In this document: piece by piece, positions 51,552 to 60,159 of the stretch
Layout of the letters: every line of letters begins with the position of its first letter
Position numbering within the stretch: the stretch's first letter is position 1
Origin: JAPHTQ01 sp050288165
GTDB taxonomy: Bacteria; Pseudomonadota; Gammaproteobacteria; Thiohalomonadales; Thiohalomonadaceae
Assembly (NCBI GenBank): GCA_050288165.1
Contig: JBNKDG010000008.1
Span: 62,001 to 126,000, forward strand
DNA: 64,000 nt
Reading direction: 5' to 3'
Position numbers and translations under genes: made by a program
Notes under the pieces: model-generated
The model's database searches: none
What the model was told of the DNA's origin: nothing
Seen by the model: the letters and a program-made list of their open reading frames with translations, nothing else

Positions 51552-52448
51552 ATGAAATTATCTTTGGGCCCCATCCTCTACTTCTGGCCGCGCGAGCAGG
51601 TCTTCGATTTTTACCGTCAGGCCGCCGAGTGGCCGGTCGATACCATCTACCTGGGTGAAGTGATCTGTTCCCGGCGCAATGCGATGCGTCTGGAAGACTG
51701 GCTGCAACTGGCCGATGAACTCAGCAATGCAGGCAAAGAGGTGGTGCTCTCCACCCTGGCGCTGATGGAAGCCGATTCCGAACTGAAGCGCATGCGCCGT
51801 ATCGCCGACAACGGTCGCTTCCTGGTCGAAGCCAACGACATGGCAGCGGTTCATGCCGTAGCAGGCAAGGTGCCCTTCGTTGCCGGGCCGCATCTCAATG
51901 CCTACAACCACAACACCCTGAAGCTGCTGCATGACCTGGGCGCCAGGCGCTGGGTGATGCCAGTGGAGCTGTCGCAGGAGACCCTGAAGGTGATCATGGA
52001 GGGGCTGCCGGAGGGGATGGAGACCGAGGTCTTCGCCTTTGGCCGTATGCCGTTGGCCTTCTCCGCCCGCTGCTTCGTTGCCCGCGCCGCGGATCTGCCC
52101 AAGGACAACTGCCAGCTTCGCTGTCTCGAATACAGCGACGGCTTGTTGCTCGAATCGCAGGACCGCAAACAGTTCCTCGCCATGAACGGTATTCAGACCC
52201 AGGCGGCTACCACCACATCACTGCTGGCGGAAGTGCCGCAACTCAAAAGCATGGGCGTCGATATGCTGCGCCTCTCTCCTCAGTCGCAGGATATGGATCG
52301 TGTGGTGCAACTCTTTAACGAAGCGCGCAACGATCAACTCGACACCGCAGAAGGAACGTCGATGTTGGCTAGGATCGCCGTCGGCGAGATCAGCAACGGC
52401 TACTGGCATGGTCAGGCGGGGATGGAAAGGTTGTCCGTACCTCATTAA
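51552..52448 (+). CDS. ubiV: UbiV, oxygen-independent ubiquinone hydroxylation protein
   Basis: A 298-residue U32-family partner of UbiU. LSLGPILYFWPREQVFDFY opens the protein. The likely cluster Cys are in LGEVICSRRN (about residue 39) and in SARCFVARAADLPKDNCQLRC (three). The spacing matches UbiV. No strong ribosome-binding site lies before the ATG. With UbiU and UbiT it should allow ubiquinone synthesis without oxygen. Confidence 0.93.
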   Translation: MKLSLGPILYFWPREQVFDFYRQAAEWPVDTIYLGEVICSRRNAMRLEDWLQLADELSNAGKEVVLSTLALMEADSELKRMRRIADNGRFLVEANDMAAVHAVAGKVPFVAGPHLNAYNHNTLKLLHDLGARRWVMPVELSQETLKVIMEGLPEGMETEVFAFGRMPLAFSARCFVARAADLPKDNCQLRCLEYSDGLLLESQDRKQFLAMNGIQTQAATTTSLLAEVPQLKSMGVDMLRLSPQSQDMDRVVQLFNEARNDQLDTAEGTSMLARIAVGEISNGYWHGQAGMERLSVPH

Positions 52449-52559
52449 ACCTTGCCAACAACTAGCGTTGTTTTCATTAAACGCCGCTCTCAATTAGAAT
52501 CCCGTTTGTATGCCTCGGGCGCATTGCGCCCGCCACTGTCTTTAATCACAGGCCTGTGC

Positions 52560-53837
52560 ATGGAGTCATTCGACAAACTCGCCAGCAGTATCACCAAACA
52601 GATCCATCGCTCTCGCAAGAAAGTGACGATCCTGTTTACCGATATTGAGCAATCGACCCGCTACTGGGATGAACACGGCGATGTGAAGGGGCGGATGATG
52701 GTGAATATCCATAACCGTCTCGCTTTTCCCATCGTGCGTCACTTCAAGGGCCGGGTGATCAAAACCATCGGCGACTCCATCATGGCCTCCTTCAAGTATC
52801 CCGAAGATGCTGTTAAGGCGGCGGTGGCGATTCAGCAAACGCTGAGCAAACGGCGCAAGGAAGATGCGGAGTTTCAGTTAAGGGTGCGTATTGGTATCCA
52901 CACCGGCGAAGCGATCGTCGAAGACGGCGATGTCTTCGGTAACGTGGTCAACACCGCCTCGCGCCTGGAAGGCAAAGGCAAGGGCAACGAAATCCTGCTC
53001 TCCTACAACACCGCTTCGGAGCTGCACGCCAAGCGTTTCAGTCTGGTCAAGGTCGGTAAGGTGATGCTCAAGGGCAGAAGCACCGAGCTGACGGTCTATA
53101 AATGCAACTGGCGCGAGTTTAACGATCTCACCCGAGACATTCGCTATCACGGCTGGTTGCCGCTGGTGCCGAAACAGAAGCGGGAGATACTGATCTACCT
53201 GCTCTCATTCTCCGCGGTACTCTATTTTATCTACCTCAACACACTGCGGTTTTTTATCGCCGATGATGAAGAGGCGGCGCTGATCACCCTTAACCCGAAA
53301 CTGTTGTTGACCCAGGACCCGATTCTACTGGGCAGTGTCATCGGCGCCGCGCTGCTGATCCTGATCCTGCTGTTTGTCTCGCGCTCCATTCCCGGATTCC
53401 TGTTGCACCTGATTAAGGGCGGTTTCGGTTTCGCCGTGGCCTTTATGCTGGCCTGGTTGCCGGTGCACTTTATCGATTTCGATCGGGATAAACAGTGGAA
53501 CGGAGTCCTGCATGAATCGAACCATCTGTTCGTGCAGGTCCAGGAAGAGAAAGCGCCGATCTACCAAAGTCCGACTATTGGCGCGAAAGTGTTGCAACTG
53601 ACCAACACCGACGATCTGTTACTGCTCTCTGACGTGCAAACCGTAAACGGAGATACCTGGAACAAAGTGTTGATCGCACCGGGTGAATACGGCTGGATGG
53701 AGCGGGTCACGCCGCGCAACAGAAGGGTCACCCTGACCGACAAGTTCTACTTCCGCTTCAAGGATATCTATCCGTTTATCCTTGGGTTACTGGGGTTCCT
53801 CTGGGGTGTGGTAGATTTTCGGATCAAGCCTGCGTAA
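52560..53837 (+). CDS. Class III adenylate/guanylate cyclase with SH3-like domain
   Basis: A 425-residue membrane protein with an unusual order. The cyclase catalytic domain is at the N-terminus (about 20-190): metal Asp residues are in FTDIEQSTRYW (Asp28) and IGDSIMASF (Asp72), and Lys68 suits ATP. Transmembrane helices lie at about 209-231, 255-274, 282-303 and 402-418. Between the third and fourth is a bacterial SH3-like domain (about 325-385), placed outside the membrane. The start at 52560 is chosen because upstream residues are not conserved-looking. Signals outside may regulate cyclic nucleotide synthesis. Confidence 0.85.
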   Translation: MESFDKLASSITKQIHRSRKKVTILFTDIEQSTRYWDEHGDVKGRMMVNIHNRLAFPIVRHFKGRVIKTIGDSIMASFKYPEDAVKAAVAIQQTLSKRRKEDAEFQLRVRIGIHTGEAIVEDGDVFGNVVNTASRLEGKGKGNEILLSYNTASELHAKRFSLVKVGKVMLKGRSTELTVYKCNWREFNDLTRDIRYHGWLPLVPKQKREILIYLLSFSAVLYFIYLNTLRFFIADDEEAALITLNPKLLLTQDPILLGSVIGAALLILILLFVSRSIPGFLLHLIKGGFGFAVAFMLAWLPVHFIDFDRDKQWNGVLHESNHLFVQVQEEKAPIYQSPTIGAKVLQLTNTDDLLLLSDVQTVNGDTWNKVLIAPGEYGWMERVTPRNRRVTLTDKFYFRFKDIYPFILGLLGFLWGVVDFRIKPA

Positions 53838-54104
53838 TGCACATCTAGTGTTTGATGTCATAGTGGCGTTCCGGATATGTTCAATAGCAATTATTTCTGA
53901 ATCGATTGAAATGGGCTACAAGCGTTGAATCGCGTCATTTAGGTAACTTGTTGATATTTATATGCTATGACCGTATATACTCCATTCTGGAGAGAAAATA
54001 GGTAATTGTGTCGTAGGTGATTCGAGGATACATAAGCCACGCTTTGGTAGAGTGTTTGTTGTAGACTAGCGCAGCATTATTTTTATCGGTTCGGAGAGTA
54101 ACAC

Positions 54105-55082
54105 ATGGCAAGAAAAACGGAGCTATCGCTTTCTTCTGTTGAAATCTGCGCTGGTGCTGGTGGACAGGCACTTGGGCTAGAGCAGGCAGGATTCCAGCAT
54201 CGTGCGCTTGTTGAAATTGATGGCCATTGTTGCAATACATTGAGGACAAATCGCCCTCACTGGAATGTTATTGAGCAGGATATTAAGTATTTCTCTGGGG
54301 GAGACTACAGGGGTATTGAATTGCTTGCCGGAGGAGTGCCATGCCCGCCATTCTCCAAAGCCGGAAAGCAACTTGGTTCTGCTGATGAGCGGGATCTGTT
54401 TCCCGAAGCTCTGCGCCTTGTCGATGAAATCCGACCCAAGGTAGTGATGCTTGAGAATGTTAGAGGCTTTCTTGATGCGGTGTTTGAGGATTATCGCGAG
54501 AGGTTGAAAAAACGGTTAAAGCAGATGGGGTATTGCGCCGATTGGCGTTTACTTAATGCCTCTGATTTTGGTGTGCCTCAGTTGCGCCCACGCGTTGTTA
54601 TTGTCGCTTTTCAGAAAGAAATCGCTAGCCATTTTGATTGGCCTGTTTCACATGAACAGAATCCTCTGACCGTTGGCGAGAGTTTATTTGATTTGATGTC
54701 TTCCCGAGGTTGGCGTGGAGCAACTGCATGGCGCGAGCGCGCAGATGATATTGCTCCGACTATTGTCGGTGGATCAAAAAAACATGGTGGGCCGGATCTT
54801 GGACCTACGCGGGCAAAACGGGCATGGGCATCGTTGGGGGTTGATGGTATGGGGATTGTGGATTTGCCCCCAGAACGAAATTTTGTTGGTATGCCCAGAT
54901 TGACTGTTCCAATGGTTGCTCGTATTCAAGGGTTCCCAGATGAATGGCAATTTACTGGGCGTAAAACTCCGGCATACAGACAGGTTGGTAATGCTTTTCC
55001 CCCACCGGTAGCTCATGCAGTGGGTAGTAAAATATTGAGCGTGTTGAATGCGGCAGCAAGGCGAAGTGTGAGGGTTGCGTAA
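54105..55082 (+). CDS. DNA (cytosine-5) methyltransferase of an R-M pair
   Basis: A 325-residue C5 methyltransferase. SAM motif I is EICAGAGGQALGLEQAGF; catalytic motif IV is GVPCPPFS with Cys80; motif VI is MLENVRG (about 115-121); motif VIII includes PQLRPRVVIV; motif X is RQVGNAFPPPVAHAVG. Between VIII and IX lies the target-recognition region. It overlaps the restriction gene by 1 bp (TAATG) and should protect that enzyme's site, probably GCCGGC. The region is AT-rich against its neighbours, suggesting transfer. Confidence 0.93.
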   Translation: MARKTELSLSSVEICAGAGGQALGLEQAGFQHRALVEIDGHCCNTLRTNRPHWNVIEQDIKYFSGGDYRGIELLAGGVPCPPFSKAGKQLGSADERDLFPEALRLVDEIRPKVVMLENVRGFLDAVFEDYRERLKKRLKQMGYCADWRLLNASDFGVPQLRPRVVIVAFQKEIASHFDWPVSHEQNPLTVGESLFDLMSSRGWRGATAWRERADDIAPTIVGGSKKHGGPDLGPTRAKRAWASLGVDGMGIVDLPPERNFVGMPRLTVPMVARIQGFPDEWQFTGRKTPAYRQVGNAFPPPVAHAVGSKILSVLNAAARRSVRVA

Positions 55083-55948
55083 TGACAGGGAATGAAGCCT
55101 TTTTTCTGGCGGCAAGGAAAGATTTTCACGCTTCAATGCTGGGGACTATTTTGCAGGTAAATGAAAAGGGGATACCAAGTAACGCTGATAAGGACAGTAA
55201 GCCCAGCGTTGCTATTGCCAAAGGGATAATTAATAAATTGGGTGTTGAGGTGAAAGGTTCTCGCTTGGCCGGTCAGATGTCTGGCAATAAGTTCGAAGAA
55301 TTCTGCGCGCAGTTTGTTAGAGAAACCTTTCTAAAATTGCAGCATATGCGTCCAGGAAAGTGGACGGTCAGTAAGGGCGTTTCCGGAGGACGTCTTGGCT
55401 TGGCTCAATTTGATCAGTATCAACATTTAGCCGCTCTTGATGAAGCGTCACGCAGGAATCCGCAATTGGCGGCTGCTCTTGGGAGTGACTACCTTATTAA
55501 GCCAGACATTGTTATCTTCCGCGCCACGGAAGATGATGAGTCAATCAATGGGACTGACTATCTTGTCGACGCCCAAGAAGCGCGTTTTACAAGTTTGCGC
55601 AGTTGCAATAGTGATTTACCAATTCTACATGCCAGCATTTCATGCAAGTGGACAATTAGAAGCGATCGAGCACAGAACGCAAGGTCTGAAGGTTTAAATC
55701 TTGTCAGAAACAGGAAAGGACGCCTCCCACATGTAGCTGTCGTTACAGCTGAGCCAACGCCAAATCGTATCGCTTCGATAGCTCTTGGTACGGGCGATAT
55801 TGACTGCGTGTATCATTTTGCTCTTCATGAGCTTCTGGATACTGTCAAAGAACTTGGGTATGACGATGCAACTGAAATGTTGGAGACAATGATTGAAGGG
55901 AAGCGTTTGCGTGATATATCTGACTTGCCACTGGATTTGGTGATATAG
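55082..55948 (+). CDS. NgoMIV-like type II restriction endonuclease
   Basis: A 288-residue endonuclease closely resembling NgoMIV (GCCGGC) from memory of that family. The conserved core includes HASISCKWTIRSDRAQNA (about 183-200), SEGLNLVRNRKGRLPH and VVTAEPTPNRIASIALGTG. Catalytic residues are Pro-Asp at 141-142 and Ser-Cys-Lys at 187-189, matching the PD...(S)CK arrangement of NgoMIV. The predicted recognition site GCCGGC is inference. The gene is translationally coupled to the methyltransferase. Confidence 0.92.
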   Translation: MTGNEAFFLAARKDFHASMLGTILQVNEKGIPSNADKDSKPSVAIAKGIINKLGVEVKGSRLAGQMSGNKFEEFCAQFVRETFLKLQHMRPGKWTVSKGVSGGRLGLAQFDQYQHLAALDEASRRNPQLAAALGSDYLIKPDIVIFRATEDDESINGTDYLVDAQEARFTSLRSCNSDLPILHASISCKWTIRSDRAQNARSEGLNLVRNRKGRLPHVAVVTAEPTPNRIASIALGTGDIDCVYHFALHELLDTVKELGYDDATEMLETMIEGKRLRDISDLPLDLVI

Positions 55949-55984
55949 CATCAGTAGCGTTAGAAAAGTTTTGTTAAATGGCAG

Positions 55985-56473
55985 CTACCCCAACTTCGGC
56001 ATCGGCAACCGACTCGCCCGGCTAGCCACCTTCTCCAGAATCCCGCCAATGCGTGCACCGAACACCGCGTCGAAGTGGGCGCGGCTGTCGAACTCCATGC
56101 TGTCGAGCATGTTCTTCAAATAGAGTCCCGCTTCGGTTTCCCCTTCCAGCGCCAGGGTGCGGTTGAAGAAGAGGGTGTCCGGGTCTTCGGCACGGCTGGC
56201 GAGCAGCCAGAAGTGTTCCAGTTTGCCGCTGATGCGTACGTTCCAGTCGCTGATGGGGGTGCGGTGCAGTTTGCGGTCGCGGATGAGGAAAGCCAGTTCG
56301 CTACGGCTGTCGCTGATGTTAATCACCAGTTTCTTCCCTTCCAGGTCTTCCAGTTGTTCGCTGATCGGTTGCCCTTTCAACAGGTGGTTGAACAGGCGGC
56401 TGAACAGTTCGCTGTGTATCGCGTCGGGCACGGCGCGCAGCATCAGGGAGATCGGTTTGAGTGGTGGTTGCAT
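55985..56473 (-). CDS. ubiT: UbiT, SCP2-like ubiquinone accessory protein
   Basis: A 162-residue protein with an SCP2 sterol-carrier-like fold, used with UbiU and UbiV in oxygen-independent ubiquinone synthesis, probably as a lipid-binding accessory. The recognisable parts are SLMLRAVPDAIHSELFSRLFNHLL and FFNRTLALEGETEAGLYLKN. It is on the opposite strand from ubiUV, as in E. coli yhbT, but here the cyclase and the restriction-modification pair lie between. That suggests an insertion into a once compact ubiTUV locus. Confidence 0.92.
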   Translation of the reverse strand: MQPPLKPISLMLRAVPDAIHSELFSRLFNHLLKGQPISEQLEDLEGKKLVINISDSRSELAFLIRDRKLHRTPISDWNVRISGKLEHFWLLASRAEDPDTLFFNRTLALEGETEAGLYLKNMLDSMEFDSRAHFDAVFGARIGGILEKVASRASRLPMPKLG

Positions 56474-56648
56474 CGGCTTTTCCTCTCGTCAGGCCGCCAG
56501 ATTATGACAAAAGTGAACCGCTCTAAACATTGATTTATGTCAATGTGTTGGGTTTGATAGTGTTCGATGCCATTTATTGGGGATGGCATTGGCATTTATT
56601 GCAGTGAGCCGTTAGCCTTGGCGGATATTCGTTATCAGGGGGCCGAAG

Positions 56649-58874
56649 ATGGCTGAAGAGCAGGTTGTCCGACTGTCGATTGGTGGTATGAGCTGCGCCG
56701 GTTGTGTGGCGGCGGTGGAGAAGGCGCTACGTGCTGTGCCGGGTGTGGACGAAGCGAGCGTTAACTTCGCCGAGCATACGGCGCAAGTGCATGGCGTGGA
56801 CGACAGCGCCGTGCTGATCCAGGCGGTGAAGGACGCGGGCTACGACGCGGCGGAGCTGAAGAGCTTGGAGGAGGAGCAGAGCGAGCGTGAGCTGCGCGAG
56901 CAGGCCGAATACCGCAAGCTGCTGAAACAGTCTGCCGCGGCGGCAGTGGTCGGTTTCCCGCTGATGGCCGCCGGGATGGCCGGGTTGCTGCCTGCGCTGG
57001 CCGAAGGGCAGGCCTTCTGGCTCGGCGTCGGCGTCGTGACCCTGGTGGCGATGCTCTACGCCGGTCGCCACTTCTTCGTCGGTGCCTGGAAGCAGTTCCG
57101 TCACCACAACGCCAATATGGACACCCTTATCGCCATGGGTACCGGCTCCGCCTGGGTCTATTCGATGGCGATCACCCTCTTTCCCGACAGTGTGCCGAGC
57201 CTGGCACAGCACGCCTATTTCGAGGCGGCGACCATCATCATCGCTCTGATCAACTTCGGTTCGGCGCTGGAGACCCGCGCCCGCGGCAAGACCTCCGAGG
57301 CGATCCGGCGGCTGGTCGGCCTGCAACCGCGTACCGCGCGGGTGGTGCGCGACGGTAAGGAACTGGACGTGCCGATCCTCGAAGTAGGACTCGACGAAAC
57401 CCTGCGGGTACGTCCCGGCGAGCGCATCCCGGTGGACGGGGTGATCATCGACGGCGACTCCTATGTGGACGAGTCGATGATCAGCGGCGAGCCGCTGCCG
57501 GTGGGCAAGCATGTGGGCGACGAGGTGATCGGCGGCACCATCAACAGCTCTGGCACCTTCCTCTATCAGGCCAAGCGCATCGGCAAGGACACCGTGCTGG
57601 CGCGGATCATCGAAATGGTGCGTACCGCCCAGGCGAGCAAGCCTTCCATCGGGCGACTGGCCGACAAGGTGGCGGGGATCTTCGTCCCCTCGGTGTTGAT
57701 TATCGCGGTGCTGACTTTCCTTGCCTGGTTCAACTTCGGACCGGGGCTGAGTTATGCCATCGTCGCCACCATGACCGTGCTGATCATTGCCTGCCCCTGT
57801 GCCCTGGGTTTGGCGACACCGATCTCGATCATGGTCGGTGTGGGCAAGGCGGCGGAGTACGGCATCCTCATTCGTAACGGCGAAGCGTTGCAACAAGCGG
57901 GCAAACTGAATCTGGTGGTGCTGGACAAGACCGGCACCGTTACCGAGGGCAAACCGCAACTCACCGATGTGATTCCCTTCCAGGGTGCCGATGGCGATCA
58001 ACTGCTGGCGATTGCCGCGGCGGTGGAGGCGGGTTCCGAGCATCCGTTGGCGACGGCGATTGTCGCCGCGGCGAAGGCGAAGGAACTGGAACCACTGGAG
58101 ATGCATTCGTTTGCGGCGATCAGCGGTCGCGGCGTGCAGGCGATGATGAACCAGCAGATGGTGCGTCTCGGAACGATCAAAATGATGCAGGAGAACAATG
58201 TTTTTCTCGGCCATCTGGAAGCCGAAGGGCAGCGTCTTGCCACTGAGGGCAAGACCCCCATCTACATGGCGCTGAACGAGACCGGCGCGGCGGTGCTGGC
58301 GGTGGCCGATCCGATTAAAGAAGATTCCGCGGCGGCGGTTGCGCGTCTGCACAAAGAGGGTTTGAAGGTGGTCATGCTCACCGGTGACCACAAGGCGACT
58401 GCGGAAGCAGTGGCAAAACAGGTGGGTATCGATGCGGTGATCGCCGAGGTGTTGCCGGAAGAGAAGGATAAACACATCGCCCGTTTGCAGGAGAGCGGTT
58501 TCCGTGTGGCAATGGTTGGTGATGGGATTAATGATGCCCCGGCGCTGGCACGGGCCGATGCCGGTTTTGCCATCGGTACCGGTACCGATGTTGCCATCGA
58601 AAGCGCCGACATCACTTTGATGCGCGGTTCACTGCACGGTGTGGCTGATGCCATCGCCATCTCCCAGGCGACCATTCGCAACATCAAACAGAACCTGTTC
58701 GGCGCCTTTGTCTATAACACTCTCGGTATTCCGGTTGCCGCCGGGATTCTCTATCCCTTCATCGGTATGTTGCTCAACCCGATGATCGCCGGTGCGGCGA
58801 TGGCACTCTCCTCATTCACCGTGGTGAGCAACGCCAACCGCCTGCGTTTCTTCAAAACCGGAGGTGGCAAATGA
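56649..58874 (+). CDS. copA: Copper-transporting P1B-type ATPase CopA
   Basis: A 741-residue Cu+ exporter. A single N-terminal heavy-metal domain has GGMSCAGC (CxxC at 16-19). The membrane metal site is CPC (about 381-383), within ACPCALGLATP. The phosphorylation motif DKTGTVTEG (about 425) and ATP-binding GDGINDAPAL follow, with SEHPLATAI in the N-domain. Eight membrane helices are expected. It overlaps the next tiny ORF by 4 bp (ATGA). No CueR operator was recognised in the 175-bp leader. Confidence 0.95.
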   Translation: MAEEQVVRLSIGGMSCAGCVAAVEKALRAVPGVDEASVNFAEHTAQVHGVDDSAVLIQAVKDAGYDAAELKSLEEEQSERELREQAEYRKLLKQSAAAAVVGFPLMAAGMAGLLPALAEGQAFWLGVGVVTLVAMLYAGRHFFVGAWKQFRHHNANMDTLIAMGTGSAWVYSMAITLFPDSVPSLAQHAYFEAATIIIALINFGSALETRARGKTSEAIRRLVGLQPRTARVVRDGKELDVPILEVGLDETLRVRPGERIPVDGVIIDGDSYVDESMISGEPLPVGKHVGDEVIGGTINSSGTFLYQAKRIGKDTVLARIIEMVRTAQASKPSIGRLADKVAGIFVPSVLIIAVLTFLAWFNFGPGLSYAIVATMTVLIIACPCALGLATPISIMVGVGKAAEYGILIRNGEALQQAGKLNLVVLDKTGTVTEGKPQLTDVIPFQGADGDQLLAIAAAVEAGSEHPLATAIVAAAKAKELEPLEMHSFAAISGRGVQAMMNQQMVRLGTIKMMQENNVFLGHLEAEGQRLATEGKTPIYMALNETGAAVLAVADPIKEDSAAAVARLHKEGLKVVMLTGDHKATAEAVAKQVGIDAVIAEVLPEEKDKHIARLQESGFRVAMVGDGINDAPALARADAGFAIGTGTDVAIESADITLMRGSLHGVADAIAISQATIRNIKQNLFGAFVYNTLGIPVAAGILYPFIGMLLNPMIAGAAMALSSFTVVSNANRLRFFKTGGGK

Positions 58875-58942
58875 TCTGGATAAACCTCGCGGGATTGTTG
58901 CTGATCGTTTTGATCGTCTGGTGGTTCTGGTTATCGAACTGA
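58871..58942 (+). CDS. 23-residue single-helix membrane peptide after copA
   Basis: Overlaps the copA stop by ATGA. It encodes MIWINLAGLLLIVLIVWWFW and three more residues, a single membrane helix. The sequence resembles the N-terminal anchor of cupredoxin-domain proteins that often follow CopA, so it may be a truncated remnant or a small CopA partner. No cupredoxin domain follows; stop codon TGA at 58940. Confidence 0.55.
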   Translation: MIWINLAGLLLIVLIVWWFWLSN

Positions 58943-58958
58943 CAAGGAGTATTGTCGG

Positions 58959-59471
58959 GTGTTCCGGTTTTACCTGGTTCTTTTTCTGTTGTCCTTTTTA
59001 GTAGGTAACGCTCTTGCTGAATCTGCTATGCCATACAAGTACATTGAATGGGTTGAGTTCACAAACCGAAATGTGCCGGATGACATTCGGCGTCTGATCA
59101 TAGAGCACCTGCGCGAACCGTATGAAAACACACTCGAGTTCGCCAAAAAGGCGCCGATTTATACACCGTCCGTCGAGTATGCTTCTTTTGATGTGAATAA
59201 AGATGGTGTGAATGATGTCGTTGGGAGAATTTACTCAGGCAGTCTCTGTACCCGACATACGGGATGCCCTACTGTGGTGTTGATTAAACGTAAGGATGGG
59301 ACGCATGCAGAATCGTTCATCGAAGAAGTGTTAGGCAGACTGGGAGTGACCGATACCGGACTGCTGATTCGTGAGACCAGGGACTTCGATTTCTATAAGT
59401 GTGAAATGTTTCTGCTGGATGAGCGAGGTTATTTCAATCTGCAGAGTGGAGAGTGCACGGGCGATGACTAA
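58959..59471 (+). CDS. Uncharacterised exported protein
   Basis: A 170-residue protein starting at GTG 58959, preceded by AAGGAG. The signal peptide is YLVLFLLSFLVGNALA. The mature part has an FG-GAP/EF-like DVNKDGVNDVV at about residues 79-89 and three to four Cys. I do not recognise the family. It follows copA and a tiny ORF on the same strand and precedes an LprI-like gene. Confidence 0.65.
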   Translation: MFRFYLVLFLLSFLVGNALAESAMPYKYIEWVEFTNRNVPDDIRRLIIEHLREPYENTLEFAKKAPIYTPSVEYASFDVNKDGVNDVVGRIYSGSLCTRHTGCPTVVLIKRKDGTHAESFIEEVLGRLGVTDTGLLIRETRDFDFYKCEMFLLDERGYFNLQSGECTGDD

Positions 59472-59508
59472 TGGTTGTACTTATACGGCGCAATAAAAAG
59501 GAAATGGA

Positions 59509-60006
59509 GTGAGCAGGAAAAGTCGTCTTCGTATTGTGCTGCTTGGCAGCATATTCTTTCCCCTGGGTGTGCACGCTTTTGATTATCCGATGCTTGATAG
59601 CATCAAGTCGCTTGACGAGTTTGATTCAGTCGTAGCGTTTGAAAACGCTTATCAACAACCGATTCAGAAATGTCTCGACAATACCTACGGTGGTTCCGCC
59701 GGTATCCCCTGTCTTATCGAGGCCAAAATCTGGGACAGGGAGCTTAACCTCCAATATCAAAAACTTTATCGCGCCATGGATGAGGACGGTAAACGCTTAT
59801 TGAAAGACTCGCAGAGAAGCTGGCTGGCGATGCGCGATGATACCTACACTGCGCAGTCACACCTGATGGATAAGGCTTATCCATCTCCGGGTACCATGTT
59901 TGCATTGATGCGTGCTGGTTCGGTCGATGAATTGGCCGCTCTGACGATCAAGCAACGGGCCCTGTTGCTACGAGATTGGTATCGGTTGTTGAATTCACAG
60001 AAATAG
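59509..60006 (+). CDS. LprI/DUF1311-like exported protein
   Basis: A 165-residue exported protein with a GTG start after AAAGGAAATG. The signal peptide is RIVLLGSIFFPLGVHA. The mature domain has the DUF1311/LprI plan: IQKCLDNTYGGSAGIPCLIEA, then LNLQYQKLYRAM and LLKDSQRSWLAMRDDTY. Some family members inhibit lysozyme; many are unassigned. It is followed by the N-ATPase operon after 153 bp. Confidence 0.75.
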   Translation: MSRKSRLRIVLLGSIFFPLGVHAFDYPMLDSIKSLDEFDSVVAFENAYQQPIQKCLDNTYGGSAGIPCLIEAKIWDRELNLQYQKLYRAMDEDGKRLLKDSQRSWLAMRDDTYTAQSHLMDKAYPSPGTMFALMRAGSVDELAALTIKQRALLLRDWYRLLNSQK

Positions 60007-60159
60007 TGCCGTCGAGAGCCAAACTTTGAAGGGCGTTATTCCGTTTGGCGGTGTGAAAACAAATTCCAATCCCTTTGCTATGCTTGAGTGACGTGCGGCC
60101 ATATGGCATCACGGACATAACCAATAAAGCGCCACAAGCATTGGGGATATCACTCGAAT

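Noticed and set aside
56727..58475. 582-codon minus-strand frame across copA
   Set aside because: Shadow of the P-type ATPase gene in GC-rich sequence; extreme His/Arg content and no start signal.
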